From Steroidobacter gossypii (GTDB taxonomy: Bacteria > Pseudomonadota > Gammaproteobacteria > Steroidobacterales > Steroidobacteraceae), in contig NZ_JAEVLS010000002.1 in the NCBI RefSeq assembly GCF_016801985.1, forward strand, positions 434,001-498,000: a stretch of DNA of 64,000 bases, read 5' to 3'. The translations under genes and the position numbers were made by a program. Of this stretch, positions 43,370-52,674 are shown piece after piece; position 1 is the stretch's first letter, and every line of letters begins with the position of its first letter. The notes under the pieces are model-generated. The model searched no databases, had not been told where the DNA came from, and saw only the letters and a program-made list of their open reading frames with translations.

Positions 43370-44863
43370 TCAAGTCACCTGCCATCGATCCGCGCGACGC
43401 CAGCCGGCGATCGATGTCACTGTTGCGAGCAGCGCGAGCCAGAACGCAAACGGAAGGACGTTGCGAATGCGCTCAGCGTTCGATGCTTCCGTCATCGAGA
43501 ACTCGGGCAAGTCGAGCGGCTCCGGAAGATTGAGTCGCCCGCGGGTCTCGCGCACCGGCGGCGCCGGTGGCTTGGTGATCTCCGCCTGCACCAGCGGATA
43601 CACGCAAGCGCGAAGCTGCTGCTGATACTCTCGCGCGGCTTGCTCGAATCGGCGTTGCCGTTCCGGATCGGTGCCGGCGAGCGCGGCGAATGCTGACTCG
43701 ATGCCGAGGGTCGGAAGCAGAAAACCCGTGGCGAAGGCGATACGCTCCTGTCGCACACGATGATCCTCCATGGCGACTCGCTGGGGCGAAAGGCGGCGCT
43801 CGATTTCGGGGACGAGGAAACTCAGGCGAGTGGCGTAGTCCAGGCTGGTCGCTCTGTGCACATGAGCAGCCAGATCGGGGCGAGCGCCGAGGGCCTGCGT
43901 CAGCAACGCGTCTCGCTCCGCATCGATTTCATCCCGAACCCTGCGTTGAGCATCCACGTACTCGACCGCCGAAGGCGGTGGATCGACAGTCGCCACCAGC
44001 GCCGAGATCGCCATCGGCAAACCGATGATGAGTAGTGCCCAGATCGCGCCGAACATGCCCAGTGCCGCGCCCGCGGAGGGTTGGCGCGCCAGCACGAACA
44101 GCGCAATGCCGGACCAGAAGAATATATAAAGGAGCGTAAGTACCAGGCTGACCGCCAGCGGTGCCGCAACCTGTCCCAACGGAACGCCGGCAATCGCTAG
44201 TGCGACCACCTGTGCAAGCAGCACCGCGGGAACGAACCAGGCGAGGATGGCCGCCATGCGAGCGCCGATCCAACGACGCGGCCCCACCGCTTGCGCCGCG
44301 ACCAATCGCAACATTCCGCGATCACGTTCGAAGGTAATCAGCAACGCGCACAGCAGAAGCAATCCGATGGGCAGCAGCACCACGACGGCGAAGGCGAAAT
44401 CGAAGCGTCCGAGCGCGAGTCCGCGCGGGTTCTCGAAATCGTAAGTGTCGTTGAAGCCGAACGGCGTATTCAGCTTGATCTCCAGACGACTGGGTGCGAG
44501 ATCGCTCACTCCAGTCGCCAGGGGCGAAAGCGGCAAGTGCGGTTTGAGCGCATGGCGGCGCACGAAATATTCGCTGTAACCGGCGACGTTGGTCGGATCC
44601 TGCCAATACGCCACTTGGCCGGCATCCTCGGTGATCTTCGCCCGGTATGCGACCGCGCGCTCGGCGGTGCTTGCAATGAGAGCTTGATCGTCGGCACGTG
44701 CGCGCTCCAGGGCGGCGCTCTGCTCGTTGTGCTTGAAAGCGGTGGTCAGGGCGCCCCAACAGAAGCTCGCCAGCAGAATGACGACGATGGACCACAGCAG
44801 CGGCGAACGTCCGACGTGGCGCCACTCCCAAACGAACAGATCGCGAAATGCCGGCGCGCTCAT
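43370..44863 (-). CDS. ABC-2 permease with DUF3526 domain (module 1, second permease)
   Basis: A 497-residue membrane protein. TM1 (SPLLWSIVVILLASFCWGAL, about 18-37) is followed by a large extracytoplasmic domain and a cluster of helices beginning FAFAVVVLLPIGLLLLCALL. ERDRGMLRLVAAQAVGPRRW after it is the cytoplasmic motif of ABC-2 permeases. A second extracytoplasmic domain with the DUF3526-type ending (FATGFLLPTLGIESAFAALA, AREYQQQLRACVYPL) precedes the last helix. The start overlaps the stop of the other permease gene (ATGA). Its closest relative in the window is the permease at 58129. Together with its neighbours it probably moves a metallophore or metal complex; direction of transport cannot be read from the sequence. 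Confidence 0.88.
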   Translation of the reverse strand: MSAPAFRDLFVWEWRHVGRSPLLWSIVVILLASFCWGALTTAFKHNEQSAALERARADDQALIASTAERAVAYRAKITEDAGQVAYWQDPTNVAGYSEYFVRRHALKPHLPLSPLATGVSDLAPSRLEIKLNTPFGFNDTYDFENPRGLALGRFDFAFAVVVLLPIGLLLLCALLITFERDRGMLRLVAAQAVGPRRWIGARMAAILAWFVPAVLLAQVVALAIAGVPLGQVAAPLAVSLVLTLLYIFFWSGIALFVLARQPSAGAALGMFGAIWALLIIGLPMAISALVATVDPPPSAVEYVDAQRRVRDEIDAERDALLTQALGARPDLAAHVHRATSLDYATRLSFLVPEIERRLSPQRVAMEDHRVRQERIAFATGFLLPTLGIESAFAALAGTDPERQRRFEQAAREYQQQLRACVYPLVQAEITKPPAPPVRETRGRLNLPEPLDLPEFSMTEASNAERIRNVLPFAFWLALLATVTSIAGWRRADRWQVT

Positions 44864-46257
44864 GGGCGCAGCTCCCGAGCGGTGATCGTGAGCACGGATG
44901 CAGCGATGCCCAGCCACACGAGCAGCGCGCCGAAAGCGGGCCATGCGGGCATCGCAGGCGTTCCCAACCTTGGGGCGGCATAGACGAACTCTGGAATCTG
45001 CGACCACAGCCGTTCGTCGTTGGTATGCCGCTCGCTGCCGTGGGCCCGATGCGCCATGCCATCGGCGTTCATGCGATTGACCAGGTCGCGCCGATAGCGC
45101 TCGGCCGTGTCGATGAAATGACGGTGATGGCTGAAGTCGGTGCCGGCGAGCGCCGCGGAGCCAGCCTGTATGGCGATGGTGGGCGAGACAAAGCCGAGCA
45201 GGGCGAACCAGCGATCCTGGCGCTCGACCTGGTCGTAGAAGGGACCGAGGATGCGATCGAACACCTCATGGCTGTGCCGCTCCATCAAGTCGAGCTCGGC
45301 CATGCGGGGGTTGGGGATCTCTTCCAGGCTGCTCACGCCATAGCGGGCCAGCAGCTCCTGTTTGTTTCGCTGCCCTTGCTCATCGGACCAGAAGGCGGGC
45401 GCTTCGCTCGCCATCTGCTGCCGGATCGATTGGCTCGAGGGCAGGGGCTGCGCTGTATCCACGAAAGTGCTGGCCGCCCGTGGCAGCGCCAGTGAGAACG
45501 CGATCCATACTCCGAACAGCGTCGTCATGGCCAATCTTGCGTTGCTGGCGCGAAGTGAGATTGCGATGCCGATGGCGGCGAGCACCGCGAGGTAGCCCGC
45601 AAACGTTGCTGACCACGCCAATACTCGCAGCAGCGCATCCCGATCCAGTTGGCCGGTAAACGCGAGCTGGCCGACAGTCACCACGGCAACAGGAAGCACG
45701 AGCAGGCCGGCAGTGCTGGCCCAAACAGCAAGCATCTTGATGACGACGAGCATGCTCGGATGAATGGCCGCGCCGAGCGCCAGCCGCGTCGTACCCCGTT
45801 CGCGTTCCTGAGCGACGAGCGTGAACGCGAGCAGAAACACGACGAGCGGCGCCACGCCGGCGATCAACGCCGCCGGGCTGGCAAATCCGATCCGCTGCAG
45901 CGGCGAGGCGTTCTGCTGCGGTCGATAGAGCATGTCGTTTTGATGGTGCGCTTCGAGGTAGACGGTCTGGCCGAGGAATGGATTGCCACCAGGATCCAAC
46001 GCACTCAGCGCCGGCGCGCGCTTGAACGCAAAGATGCTGTAGTGAGCGGCGCTGTGCGGATCCTTTTCGCCTTGGCCCAACCAGCGCTGACGCTCGGCCG
46101 CCGCCACTTGCTGCTTGCTGGCATCTACGCGGACGTTGTCGACCGCGATGGAAACACACGAAAGCACCACGACGATCGCCAGGGCCAGCAACGACCACCA
46201 GGCCCGGCGGTCCCGCCGGAGCATCGCAATCTCCAGATGAAGCAGCGGCAGGATCAC
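44860..46257 (-). CDS. ABC-2 permease with DUF3526 domain (module 1, first permease)
   Basis: A 465-residue permease with TM1 (WWSLLALAIVVVLSCVSIAV), a periplasmic loop carrying NPFLGQTVYLEAHHQNDMLYRP, helices from about residue 130 on, and the motif AQERERGTTRLALGAAI after them. The second extracytoplasmic domain has the DUF3526-like VSPTIAIQAGSAALAGTDFSHHRHFIDTAE. The start is GTG at 46257, overlapping the ATPase stop (GTGA). It is homologous to the permease at 56699 (shared VFIEGHSQN/VYLEAHHQN and SPT.A.Q segments), the equivalent gene in the second module. It pairs with the permease encoded next and the ATPase encoded before it. Confidence 0.88.
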   Translation of the reverse strand: MILPLLHLEIAMLRRDRRAWWSLLALAIVVVLSCVSIAVDNVRVDASKQQVAAAERQRWLGQGEKDPHSAAHYSIFAFKRAPALSALDPGGNPFLGQTVYLEAHHQNDMLYRPQQNASPLQRIGFASPAALIAGVAPLVVFLLAFTLVAQERERGTTRLALGAAIHPSMLVVIKMLAVWASTAGLLVLPVAVVTVGQLAFTGQLDRDALLRVLAWSATFAGYLAVLAAIGIAISLRASNARLAMTTLFGVWIAFSLALPRAASTFVDTAQPLPSSQSIRQQMASEAPAFWSDEQGQRNKQELLARYGVSSLEEIPNPRMAELDLMERHSHEVFDRILGPFYDQVERQDRWFALLGFVSPTIAIQAGSAALAGTDFSHHRHFIDTAERYRRDLVNRMNADGMAHRAHGSERHTNDERLWSQIPEFVYAAPRLGTPAMPAWPAFGALLVWLGIAASVLTITARELRP

Positions 46258-46985
46258 GATGCCAGCCTCTGCAGATACAGCTGTTCCAGCGCCACCGGGT
46301 CGAGCGTCGCGGCGTCTCGCTCGTCGACCAGCTTTCCCGAGCGCAGAATGCCCAGTCGGTGCGCCACATCCTTCACGCGGAACAAATCATGCGTCGCCAT
46401 GAGTACCGCGATGCCGCGACTGGACGCTGCGCGAATGACGTTCGAGAGATCGTTGGCGGCGCTTGCATCCAACCCGGATGTCGGCTCATCGAGCAGCAGC
46501 AGGTTCGCTTCTTTCGCCAGCGCGATGGCCACGCCGACCTTCTGCCGCATGCCTTTGGAGAAGCTGCCGGAATGGCGCTCGTGTGCGTCGGACTGCAGAC
46601 CCGCTTCCCCGAGCAGCTTGCGCGCGGTTGTCACATCGATCTTGCGGCCCGCCAGCAGCGCAAAATAAGTGAGATTCTCGATCGCACTGAGCGTGGGATG
46701 AAGCATCACGGTCTCAGGCAGATATCCGATGCGTGCACGCGCGCCGAGTGGATCGGTCAACGCGTCCACCCCCGCGACTGTGATCGATCCGCGCTCCGGC
46801 CGCAGGAAGCCCAGAATCATGTTCAGCGTCGTCGTCTTGCCGGCGCCGTTCGGTCCCAGTAACGCATACACCTCGCCGGGTTGCAGCTGAATGGACAGAT
46901 CCTCGACCGCATGCAGCGGGCCGAACGAGATGGATACGGAATCGAGCCGAAGTGCGGACATGTTCATCTCAGGCGCTGGGTTCAT
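46254..46985 (-). CDS. ABC transporter ATPase (module 1)
   Basis: A 243-residue CcmA/NatA-like ATPase: Walker A LLGPNGAGKTTTL, signature GSFSKGMRQKVGVAIAL, Walker B LLLLDEPTSGLD and H-loop MATHDLFRVKDVAHRLG. The ATG at 46985 immediately follows the TonB receptor stop; further in-frame ATGs (46967, 46961) lie within a short duplicated TGAGATGAAC stretch, so the exact start is uncertain by a few codons. Its closest relative here is the ATPase at 59495 (shared SKGMRQKVG, LLDEPTSGLD, MATHDLFR). It drives the two DUF3526-type permeases encoded downstream. Confidence 0.93.
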   Translation of the reverse strand: MNPAPEMNMSALRLDSVSISFGPLHAVEDLSIQLQPGEVYALLGPNGAGKTTTLNMILGFLRPERGSITVAGVDALTDPLGARARIGYLPETVMLHPTLSAIENLTYFALLAGRKIDVTTARKLLGEAGLQSDAHERHSGSFSKGMRQKVGVAIALAKEANLLLLDEPTSGLDASAANDLSNVIRAASSRGIAVLMATHDLFRVKDVAHRLGILRSGKLVDERDAATLDPVALEQLYLQRLAS

Positions 46986-46986
46986 C

Positions 46987-49152
46987 TCAGAAGCTGGCAA
47001 GCAGAGCGATCTCGACGGTGCGCGGCTGCGCGACCTGGAATTGCGTCGAGGAGACGTCGGAGTAATCGACGTAGAACTCGTCGCTCAGATTGCGACCACG
47101 CAGCGTGATCTCCCCGAAACTGACTTTGTAGCCGACCGCCGCGTCGAAGGTGGTATAGCCGCGCGCGCGGATCGTGTTTGCGTTGTCAGTATAGAAACGC
47201 CCCGCGTGACGCAGGCCGGCGCTGACTGTTACAGGGAGCGCATCGAAGCTATAGAAAGCGAATAAGTTGGCTACAGTCTCGGGAATGCGTGGCGGCGTTT
47301 TTCCTTCGCGGCTGATACCGCCCGCTTCGATCAGCTCATCGAACTGCGCGTCGAGCTTGGTGTAGTTCGCGTCGATTCGCAGCTGCGAGGTAAGGGCTGC
47401 CGACAGCGATAGTTCGACGCCGCGCGAGGACTGCCGGCCGCCTTGCACGCTCAACGTCGGATTCGACGGGTCGCGCGTGATGATGTCGTCCTGGACCAGC
47501 CGATAGCCGGCCAGCGTCACGTCGACGCGATCGTCCCAGAAGCTGCTCTTGACGCCCGCCTCGATGGCATCGCCTTCGCTGAGATCGAAACGCGAGTTCG
47601 CCAGCGATATCAACAGCAGATTGCCGATCGGGGCGACCGCCTTGCTGTACTGGGCAAACAGCTGGGTCTTCGGCGCGAGGTCGTACACAGTGCCGAGCCG
47701 ATACGACAGGGCGCTATATTCGCGATCGAAAGGCGCCGAGTTGAGCAGGCGCCGATCCAAGTCGATCCAGTCGTGGCGCAGGCCGCCGGCGATGATCCAG
47801 CGGGAGCTCAAGTTCAGCGCGTTCTCGAAGAACACGGCCGCGACGTCTACGTCCGATTTCTGATTGGGCGGCGGGAGAGAGCCCGTGCCGCCCGGGAACG
47901 TGCCGCGCACTGGCGCGAACAAATCTACCGAGGTCGTGCTGGAGAAATAGCGTCGCGTGGCGAACGAGAGCGAACTGGTTTCCGCGCCGATGGCGAAGCG
48001 ATTGCGCAGGCCGCCGATCGTTATATCGCCGGATAGGGTGGGGCGCTCGATGGTGTATTCGATGTCGTGAGTGACGATGCCCGTGGAACGATCGAGCAGG
48101 CCGTTCGGGTTGTTGAAGTTGAAGATCTCTGCGTTGATGAAGCGCCGGTCGGAGCGATAGGTGCCGAAATCGTTGCTGAACGTCAGCGCATCGTTGATCT
48201 CCCAGCGCACGCGTGAGCGTAGCCAGAGCGTGTCGGAAGCCAGTACGGCGTCGGTGACGTTGTAGTTGGTTTTGCGAGAGGAGCGGTCGATGACGAGATC
48301 ACCCGGTCCGGTCGCCGCCGAAGAGGGATCGCGAGCGAGCGCGCGGGGAATCAAGGGGAGGCCGAAATCGGCGGTCTCGTAATCGTCTTCGCTGTAGTCG
48401 GCTGCGAACTCCAGCAACAGTCGATCCGTCGGTCTGAGTGTCGCGCTCAGGCTGGAGGCGAGAAACTCGGAGTCCGTATCGCGTACATATCCTTCCGAAC
48501 GACCGTGGGTCGCGACTCCACGAAGCGCCGCGCGGTCGCCTACCGGTAGATTGACATCGCCGGCCAGGCGCAGCGACTCGAAGCTTCCATAGCTTGCAAG
48601 CGCTCTTGTTTCGTTTGCGCCGAGCTCGGCCTGTTTGGGCACCAGATTGATCGCGCCGGCCAACGCTCCTTCACCGTAGAGCACCGACGCGGGACCCTTC
48701 AGAATCTCGATGCGCTCGAACATGAAGCTGTCGCTGGCGCGTGAAAAAATGCCCGGGGTCGCCACTCGCATGCCGTCATAGAGCAAGCCCACCGCCCCGC
48801 CGCTGAACCCCCGCATCGTCGGTGCGCCGGGGCTCGTCGCCACCAAAGAGGATGTCACTCCGGGCGCGCGGTTCAGCGCCTCGACGTTGGTGCGGGCGCC
48901 GAGTTCCGCGATTTGCCGTTCGGACAAGATATCGACGATGGCCGGGGTTTCTCGGGCGGTAAGCCCGAGACGGCTGCCTGTGTCGGTGCGAGCGTCCAGC
49001 AACAGCTGGCGATCGGCCACGCCGGTCACGATCACCTGTTCCAGGGTGCTGCCCGCTTCCTGAGCATGGGCGTTGGAAGTGGCAATGAGCGCGAGAGAAA
49101 TCGCCGGCACGCTCACAGCCGCCGACTTGATCAGCTTTGATGAAATACGCAC
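46987..49152 (-). CDS. TonB-dependent siderophore-type receptor (module 1)
   Basis: A 721-residue receptor. The signal peptide (MRISSKLIKSAAVSVPAI to SNAHAQ) supports the GTG start at 49152; an ATG at 49206 would add 18 residues before it. The TonB-box region is LEQVIVTGV. The plug has ETPAIVDILSERQIAEL, NRAPGVTSSLVATSPGAPTM, MRGFSGGAVGLLYDGMRV and FERIEILKGPASVLYGEGAL, the pattern of TonB siderophore receptors (TIGR01783 type). It ends in VEIALLASF, a proper barrel terminus. It is followed by an ATPase and two permeases in one operon and preceded by a DUF2946-like gene. The zur and zrgA neighbours suggest a metal or metallophore ligand. Confidence 0.92.
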   Translation of the reverse strand: MRISSKLIKSAAVSVPAISLALIATSNAHAQEAGSTLEQVIVTGVADRQLLLDARTDTGSRLGLTARETPAIVDILSERQIAELGARTNVEALNRAPGVTSSLVATSPGAPTMRGFSGGAVGLLYDGMRVATPGIFSRASDSFMFERIEILKGPASVLYGEGALAGAINLVPKQAELGANETRALASYGSFESLRLAGDVNLPVGDRAALRGVATHGRSEGYVRDTDSEFLASSLSATLRPTDRLLLEFAADYSEDDYETADFGLPLIPRALARDPSSAATGPGDLVIDRSSRKTNYNVTDAVLASDTLWLRSRVRWEINDALTFSNDFGTYRSDRRFINAEIFNFNNPNGLLDRSTGIVTHDIEYTIERPTLSGDITIGGLRNRFAIGAETSSLSFATRRYFSSTTSVDLFAPVRGTFPGGTGSLPPPNQKSDVDVAAVFFENALNLSSRWIIAGGLRHDWIDLDRRLLNSAPFDREYSALSYRLGTVYDLAPKTQLFAQYSKAVAPIGNLLLISLANSRFDLSEGDAIEAGVKSSFWDDRVDVTLAGYRLVQDDIITRDPSNPTLSVQGGRQSSRGVELSLSAALTSQLRIDANYTKLDAQFDELIEAGGISREGKTPPRIPETVANLFAFYSFDALPVTVSAGLRHAGRFYTDNANTIRARGYTTFDAAVGYKVSFGEITLRGRNLSDEFYVDYSDVSSTQFQVAQPRTVEIALLASF

Positions 49153-49293
49153 GAAACACCGTCTGCAAAGAAGTTGCGAACCATCGGTGCCCGCTCGGAC
49201 TGGCAACAGTCACCGAGAGGTGCGACCAATGGAACAGCGGCCAGCTCAGCCGGCACGGGCCCGTCTGTGCAATGGCACGCGAATCAGCTTCGG

Positions 49294-49614
49294 TCAGACG
49301 ACGGGAGGCGCTCTGCTTTGATAGGAGGCAGCAGGCAGAGAGGGGGCGATTGGCAGAATCTCGGCGGGCGCCGCAACCTGCTGGCGCTCAGCCGTGGTGA
49401 TAAATACGGAAACGGCGGGAGCAGCGCCCGCGCCAGGCAGCGAGGCGCAAAATCCGCACAGCTCTTTTGCGGTGTGATGACCGCTGAGCTCTTCCGCCTG
49501 TACATGGAAGTGCGTCGCGGACGCCAGCATCCAGAGGCAAAGGATCATCGACAGCAGGACGGCAAGGCGTCGTTGCAGGCGGTGAGACGGCAGTAATGAG
49601 GACGGAAGTCCCAC
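49294..49614 (-). CDS. DUF2946-like small His/Cys membrane protein, copy 1
   Basis: A 106-residue protein from GTG 49614. An N-terminal helix (RLAVLLSMILCLWMLASA) is followed by HFHVQAEELSGHH, a CxxC motif (ELCGFCASL) and a C-terminal YQSRAPP. This helix / HxH / CxxC / SRxPP layout recurs in two more proteins of the window and matches DUF2946-type proteins, often encoded beside TonB receptors for metals. It precedes the TonB receptor gene by 141 bases on the same strand. The His and Cys groups could bind zinc or copper in the periplasm. The start is uncertain because no clear ribosome site was found; the open frame continues to 49722. Confidence 0.7.
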   Translation of the reverse strand: MGLPSSLLPSHRLQRRLAVLLSMILCLWMLASATHFHVQAEELSGHHTAKELCGFCASLPGAGAAPAVSVFITTAERQQVAAPAEILPIAPSLPAASYQSRAPPVV

Positions 49615-49774
49615 GATGGATTTTTTTGTGCGACCGGGTCGGCGCGGACAATACCACAATGTTTGTGCCGCGGAAGGCTTCGCCGTTCTGAGACGTTTGT
49701 TTCCGGTCAACGACGCGCTCATTCATTCAAATGACCTTGACGGCCCCCTGAGCTCAGCGCGACACTTTGGTGCG

Positions 49775-50092
49775 ATGACGCGATCTGGCCATCTCTTCCG
49801 CACGTCCGATCGGGCGCGACGTTACAATGTCGTTGCGCTCGCAGTTGTGCTGTGTGCCTGGCTGGTCGCGGCGGCGATGCATCTGCATGCGAACGATCCG
49901 GACGCAGGCAACGCCGACTCGGCTCATTGTGCGCACTGTTCTGCGCTTTCGGGCAGTGCCGCTCCGGCCCCAGAACTGCGTGTGCCTCCTAACATCGTCG
50001 TTGCCGCGATGGTGGTCGCTTTCGACGATGCGATCGTTGCAGGTCGAGCGGCACCCTCTTTCTATCTCTCCCGCGGTCCTCCCGCTGCCTGA
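49775..50092 (+). CDS. DUF2946-like small His/Cys membrane protein, copy 2
   Basis: A 105-residue protein from ATG 49775. An N-terminal helix (NVVALAVVLCAWLVAAAMHL) is followed by HLHANDPDAG, then SAHCAHCSALSG (CxxC with extra histidines) and a C-terminal YLSRGPPAA. It is divergent from copy 1; the 160-base gap is probably a two-way promoter. It precedes the TonB-type receptor at 50255. The motif order is the same as in copies 1 and 3, although the sequences are otherwise little alike. Metal binding is inferred from the His and Cys residues and the zinc-related context. Confidence 0.7.
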   Translation: MTRSGHLFRTSDRARRYNVVALAVVLCAWLVAAAMHLHANDPDAGNADSAHCAHCSALSGSAAPAPELRVPPNIVVAAMVVAFDDAIVAGRAAPSFYLSRGPPAA

Positions 50093-50254
50093 AGCTCGGA
50101 ACTGCCGACGAGCCTGATCGCGTACGGCCCGAGAGCGCCCGCCGATCCGTGGCTTTGGCGCTTCAAACAAAAATCAGTGGGTCGCCTGACTGCCGATGCA
50201 GGAGGCGAGCTTTGGCCATGCCCGCGTGCGACGGCGCGGTGGGTGGGAGGACCT

Positions 50255-52174
50255 ATGAAGGGTCGTGCTTTTCTTTATGCTGCAACGATGCTGTTACCGC
50301 AGCTCGTATTCGCGCAGCGAGCTGACGATAACGCCGTCACCGCGGCGGAAGATGCGTTCGGCGCCACATTGGGCGATGAAAGCATTGGTTTGTATTCGAC
50401 CTCGCGGGTGCGAGGCTTCTCTCCGGTGGCCGCTGGTAACGTGCGCCTGGAAGGCTTGTACTTCGATCGGCAAGCCTGGTTGCCGACCCGCCTGGTCGAA
50501 GGCTCGACCATTCATGTGGGCATCGCCGCTCAGGGTTATCCATTTCCCGCCCCTACGGGCATCGTCGATTATCGATTGCACAAGGTGGACGACGCGAACG
50601 TCGTAAGCGTGGCCGCGGGCTTCGATCCTTATGCGGCGCCGTCGATCGAAGTAGACGCGAAGATTCCACTGATCCCGGAGCGGTTTGGTATCGCCGGCGG
50701 CGTGTCGTACGCGCACGAGGAATATTATGATGGGGCCGACGCATACTACTTGCGAGCTGCCTTCATCCCGCGCTGGCAGGTCACCGACAACTTCGAAGTC
50801 ATTCCATTCTGGGGGCTGACCCGCGGCCGTGACGAGGAGGTCGCCCCCACCATCGTGACTTCGGGATCGTTCGCTCCGCCTGAAATCGAGCGCCGCCGCT
50901 ATTTCGGTCAATCTTGGGCGCAGAACGAGTCGGACAGCACCACGTATGGCGTGCTGAGCAAGGCTCGCATCGGCGCATCGTGGGCTATCGCCGCGGGCGT
51001 GTTCCGCTCTGTGCAGGAAGATCTGAAAAGCTTTGCGGATATCTATGCAGGGACACAGCGCGGCGGTCTGACCAACGAACGTTTGATCGCCGATCCAGAG
51101 CAGCGCTACGCCTCTACGAGCGGTGAGATCCGGGCCTCGCGCAGCTTTGTGGCCGGTCCTCGGCTGCACACGATTCATATGTCGGTCCGTGCGCGAGAAC
51201 TGGAGAATGCATACGGTGGATCGACCGTGCTCGACCTGGGGCCTCGCATGCTCGGCGAACGGGTTCCTGTCGATCGTCCATCCAGCTTTACGTTCCGAGA
51301 ACGCACCCGTGACTTCGTGGATCAAACGACTCTGGGGCTGGGGTATGAATTGCGTTGGCGCGGAGTGGGCGAGGCAAGTGTGGGAGTGCAGCGCGCCGAA
51401 TACGAGAAGCGCATTCAGCAGCCCGGATTGCCGGAAGTCGGTACCGAAGACGATCCATGGCTGGTGAGTGCGACGCTTGCGGCCCATGCATCGTCGCGTC
51501 TTGCATTCTATGCGGGCTATACGCGAGGACTGGAGGAGACTGGTATCGCACCCGATACTGCCGCCAATCGCAACGCTGCGTTGCCCGCGATTCGCACTCA
51601 ACAGACGGATGGTGGAGCGCGCTGGACCTTGACCCAGGATCTCAAGTTGGTCGCCGGTCTGTTCGAAGTGAAGAAACCCTATTTCAACACCAATGAAAGC
51701 AACATCTTCACCACGCTCGGCGAGGTTCGTCATCGCGGCTTGGAGGTCAGCCTGAACGGCAAGCCGCATCCGGACTGGAGCCTGGTTGCCGGTGCAGTTT
51801 TGATGGAACCGCGCGTCACTGGTCAACCAGTGCGGGAGGGACGCATCGGTCGCAAGCCCGTCGGTCAAACCGAGCGATTGTTACGACTCAACCTCGAGTA
51901 TCGTCCGCCAGCATTCCGCGCGCTTTCCGTCGATCTCGCCGTTGCCAATTACGGTGAGCGAGTCGCATCCAACGATGGGTTGGCCGTGCTGCCCGACTAC
52001 ACGGTCCTGGACATCGGCGCGCGCTATCGAATGCAGTTCGGAGGCAGACCCGCTACCTTGCGCTTGTGGGTGGGCAACGTCACGGACCAGTTCTTCTGGG
52101 ACGTGACCGCCAGCAACAGTTTCAGCCTGAGCGATGGGCGCCGCTACTCGGCGACGCTGTTCGTCGATATCTGA
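50255..52174 (+). CDS. TonB-dependent receptor, divergent type
   Basis: A 639-residue outer-membrane receptor. ATG 50255 has an excellent site (GGGAGGA) upstream and begins a signal peptide (MKGRAFLYAATMLL to PQLVFAQ). A short plug-like region (about 35-160) contains RVRGFSPVAAGNVRLEGLYFDRQ and GSTIHVGIAAQGYPFPAPTG, lacking the usual DGxR and RVEVIRGP motifs, which places it in a divergent TonB receptor group. The barrel has YAGYTRGLEETGIAP, TQQTDGGARWTL and GNVTDQFFWDVTA, the last being the common strand near the end of such barrels. It lies between DUF2946-like genes and upstream of zur, so a metal complex is the likely ligand. Confidence 0.82.
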   Translation: MKGRAFLYAATMLLPQLVFAQRADDNAVTAAEDAFGATLGDESIGLYSTSRVRGFSPVAAGNVRLEGLYFDRQAWLPTRLVEGSTIHVGIAAQGYPFPAPTGIVDYRLHKVDDANVVSVAAGFDPYAAPSIEVDAKIPLIPERFGIAGGVSYAHEEYYDGADAYYLRAAFIPRWQVTDNFEVIPFWGLTRGRDEEVAPTIVTSGSFAPPEIERRRYFGQSWAQNESDSTTYGVLSKARIGASWAIAAGVFRSVQEDLKSFADIYAGTQRGGLTNERLIADPEQRYASTSGEIRASRSFVAGPRLHTIHMSVRARELENAYGGSTVLDLGPRMLGERVPVDRPSSFTFRERTRDFVDQTTLGLGYELRWRGVGEASVGVQRAEYEKRIQQPGLPEVGTEDDPWLVSATLAAHASSRLAFYAGYTRGLEETGIAPDTAANRNAALPAIRTQQTDGGARWTLTQDLKLVAGLFEVKKPYFNTNESNIFTTLGEVRHRGLEVSLNGKPHPDWSLVAGAVLMEPRVTGQPVREGRIGRKPVGQTERLLRLNLEYRPPAFRALSVDLAVANYGERVASNDGLAVLPDYTVLDIGARYRMQFGGRPATLRLWVGNVTDQFFWDVTASNSFSLSDGRRYSATLFVDI

Positions 52175-52197
52175 GCATTCGACCAGACAGGTCGCAC

Positions 52198-52674
52198 ATG
52201 CGGTCCCGACGAGAAGCACTCAACATTGTCGCTGCGGAAGGGACTCGGCCCCAGTCGGAATCGCGTGATCCTGCGCCCGATTTCACGTGGGTCGGTATGT
52301 ACCAGCGCCAGGGTGAGATGCACGTGCTGGAGGCTGCGCCGGGACTGCATCGATCCATGTCGCTGGTGTTACTCCGTGTCGACCGCGATAGAGGCATCTT
52401 CTTCAAGGACCTGGAGCAGCACGCCTCGCGCTTGCTATTGACGGATGCGGTCGATCGACAGCCCGGTCAGGTCGTGTTGCCGGGTGCATTACATCAGCGG
52501 CTGATGCTGCACGCAGAAGGGCTGATGCGCTTCCCCGTTCTGTTGCCCAACGCTGGCCGTTACGTGCTGTTCACGCAGCACCCTCCGGCAGAATTCGCGA
52601 TACAGATCACCGGGGTCAGGCTGCTGAACCAGCGGTTCTTGGTGCGATCTCCCGGCGTACTGTCTCGTACGTAG
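52198..52674 (+). CDS. Hypothetical protein between receptor and DUF2946/zur genes
   Basis: A 158-residue protein with no clear signal peptide or membrane helix and no family recognised. The N-terminal 25 residues look disordered. From DFTWVGMYQRQGEMHVLEAA on it alternates beta-like segments (MSLVLLRVDRDRGIFF, GQVVLPGALHQRLMLHAEG, AGRYVLFTQHPPAEFAIQIT). It starts 23 bases after the receptor stop, so it is probably in the same operon and may serve the same transport system. The start ATG 52198 is the first plausible one; the frame extends back into the receptor gene. Confidence 0.65.
   Translation: MRSRREALNIVAAEGTRPQSESRDPAPDFTWVGMYQRQGEMHVLEAAPGLHRSMSLVLLRVDRDRGIFFKDLEQHASRLLLTDAVDRQPGQVVLPGALHQRLMLHAEGLMRFPVLLPNAGRYVLFTQHPPAEFAIQITGVRLLNQRFLVRSPGVLSRT

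Noticed and set aside
49640-49680. Zur box in the gap between DUF2946-like copies 1 and 2
   Set aside because: Only a small CACAATGTTTGTG palindrome is present; it does not match the GTTA-N5-TAAC pattern of the other boxes.
50294-51868. 524-codon minus-strand frame
   Set aside because: Antisense shadow of the TonB-type receptor gene at 50255; no domain or start signal.
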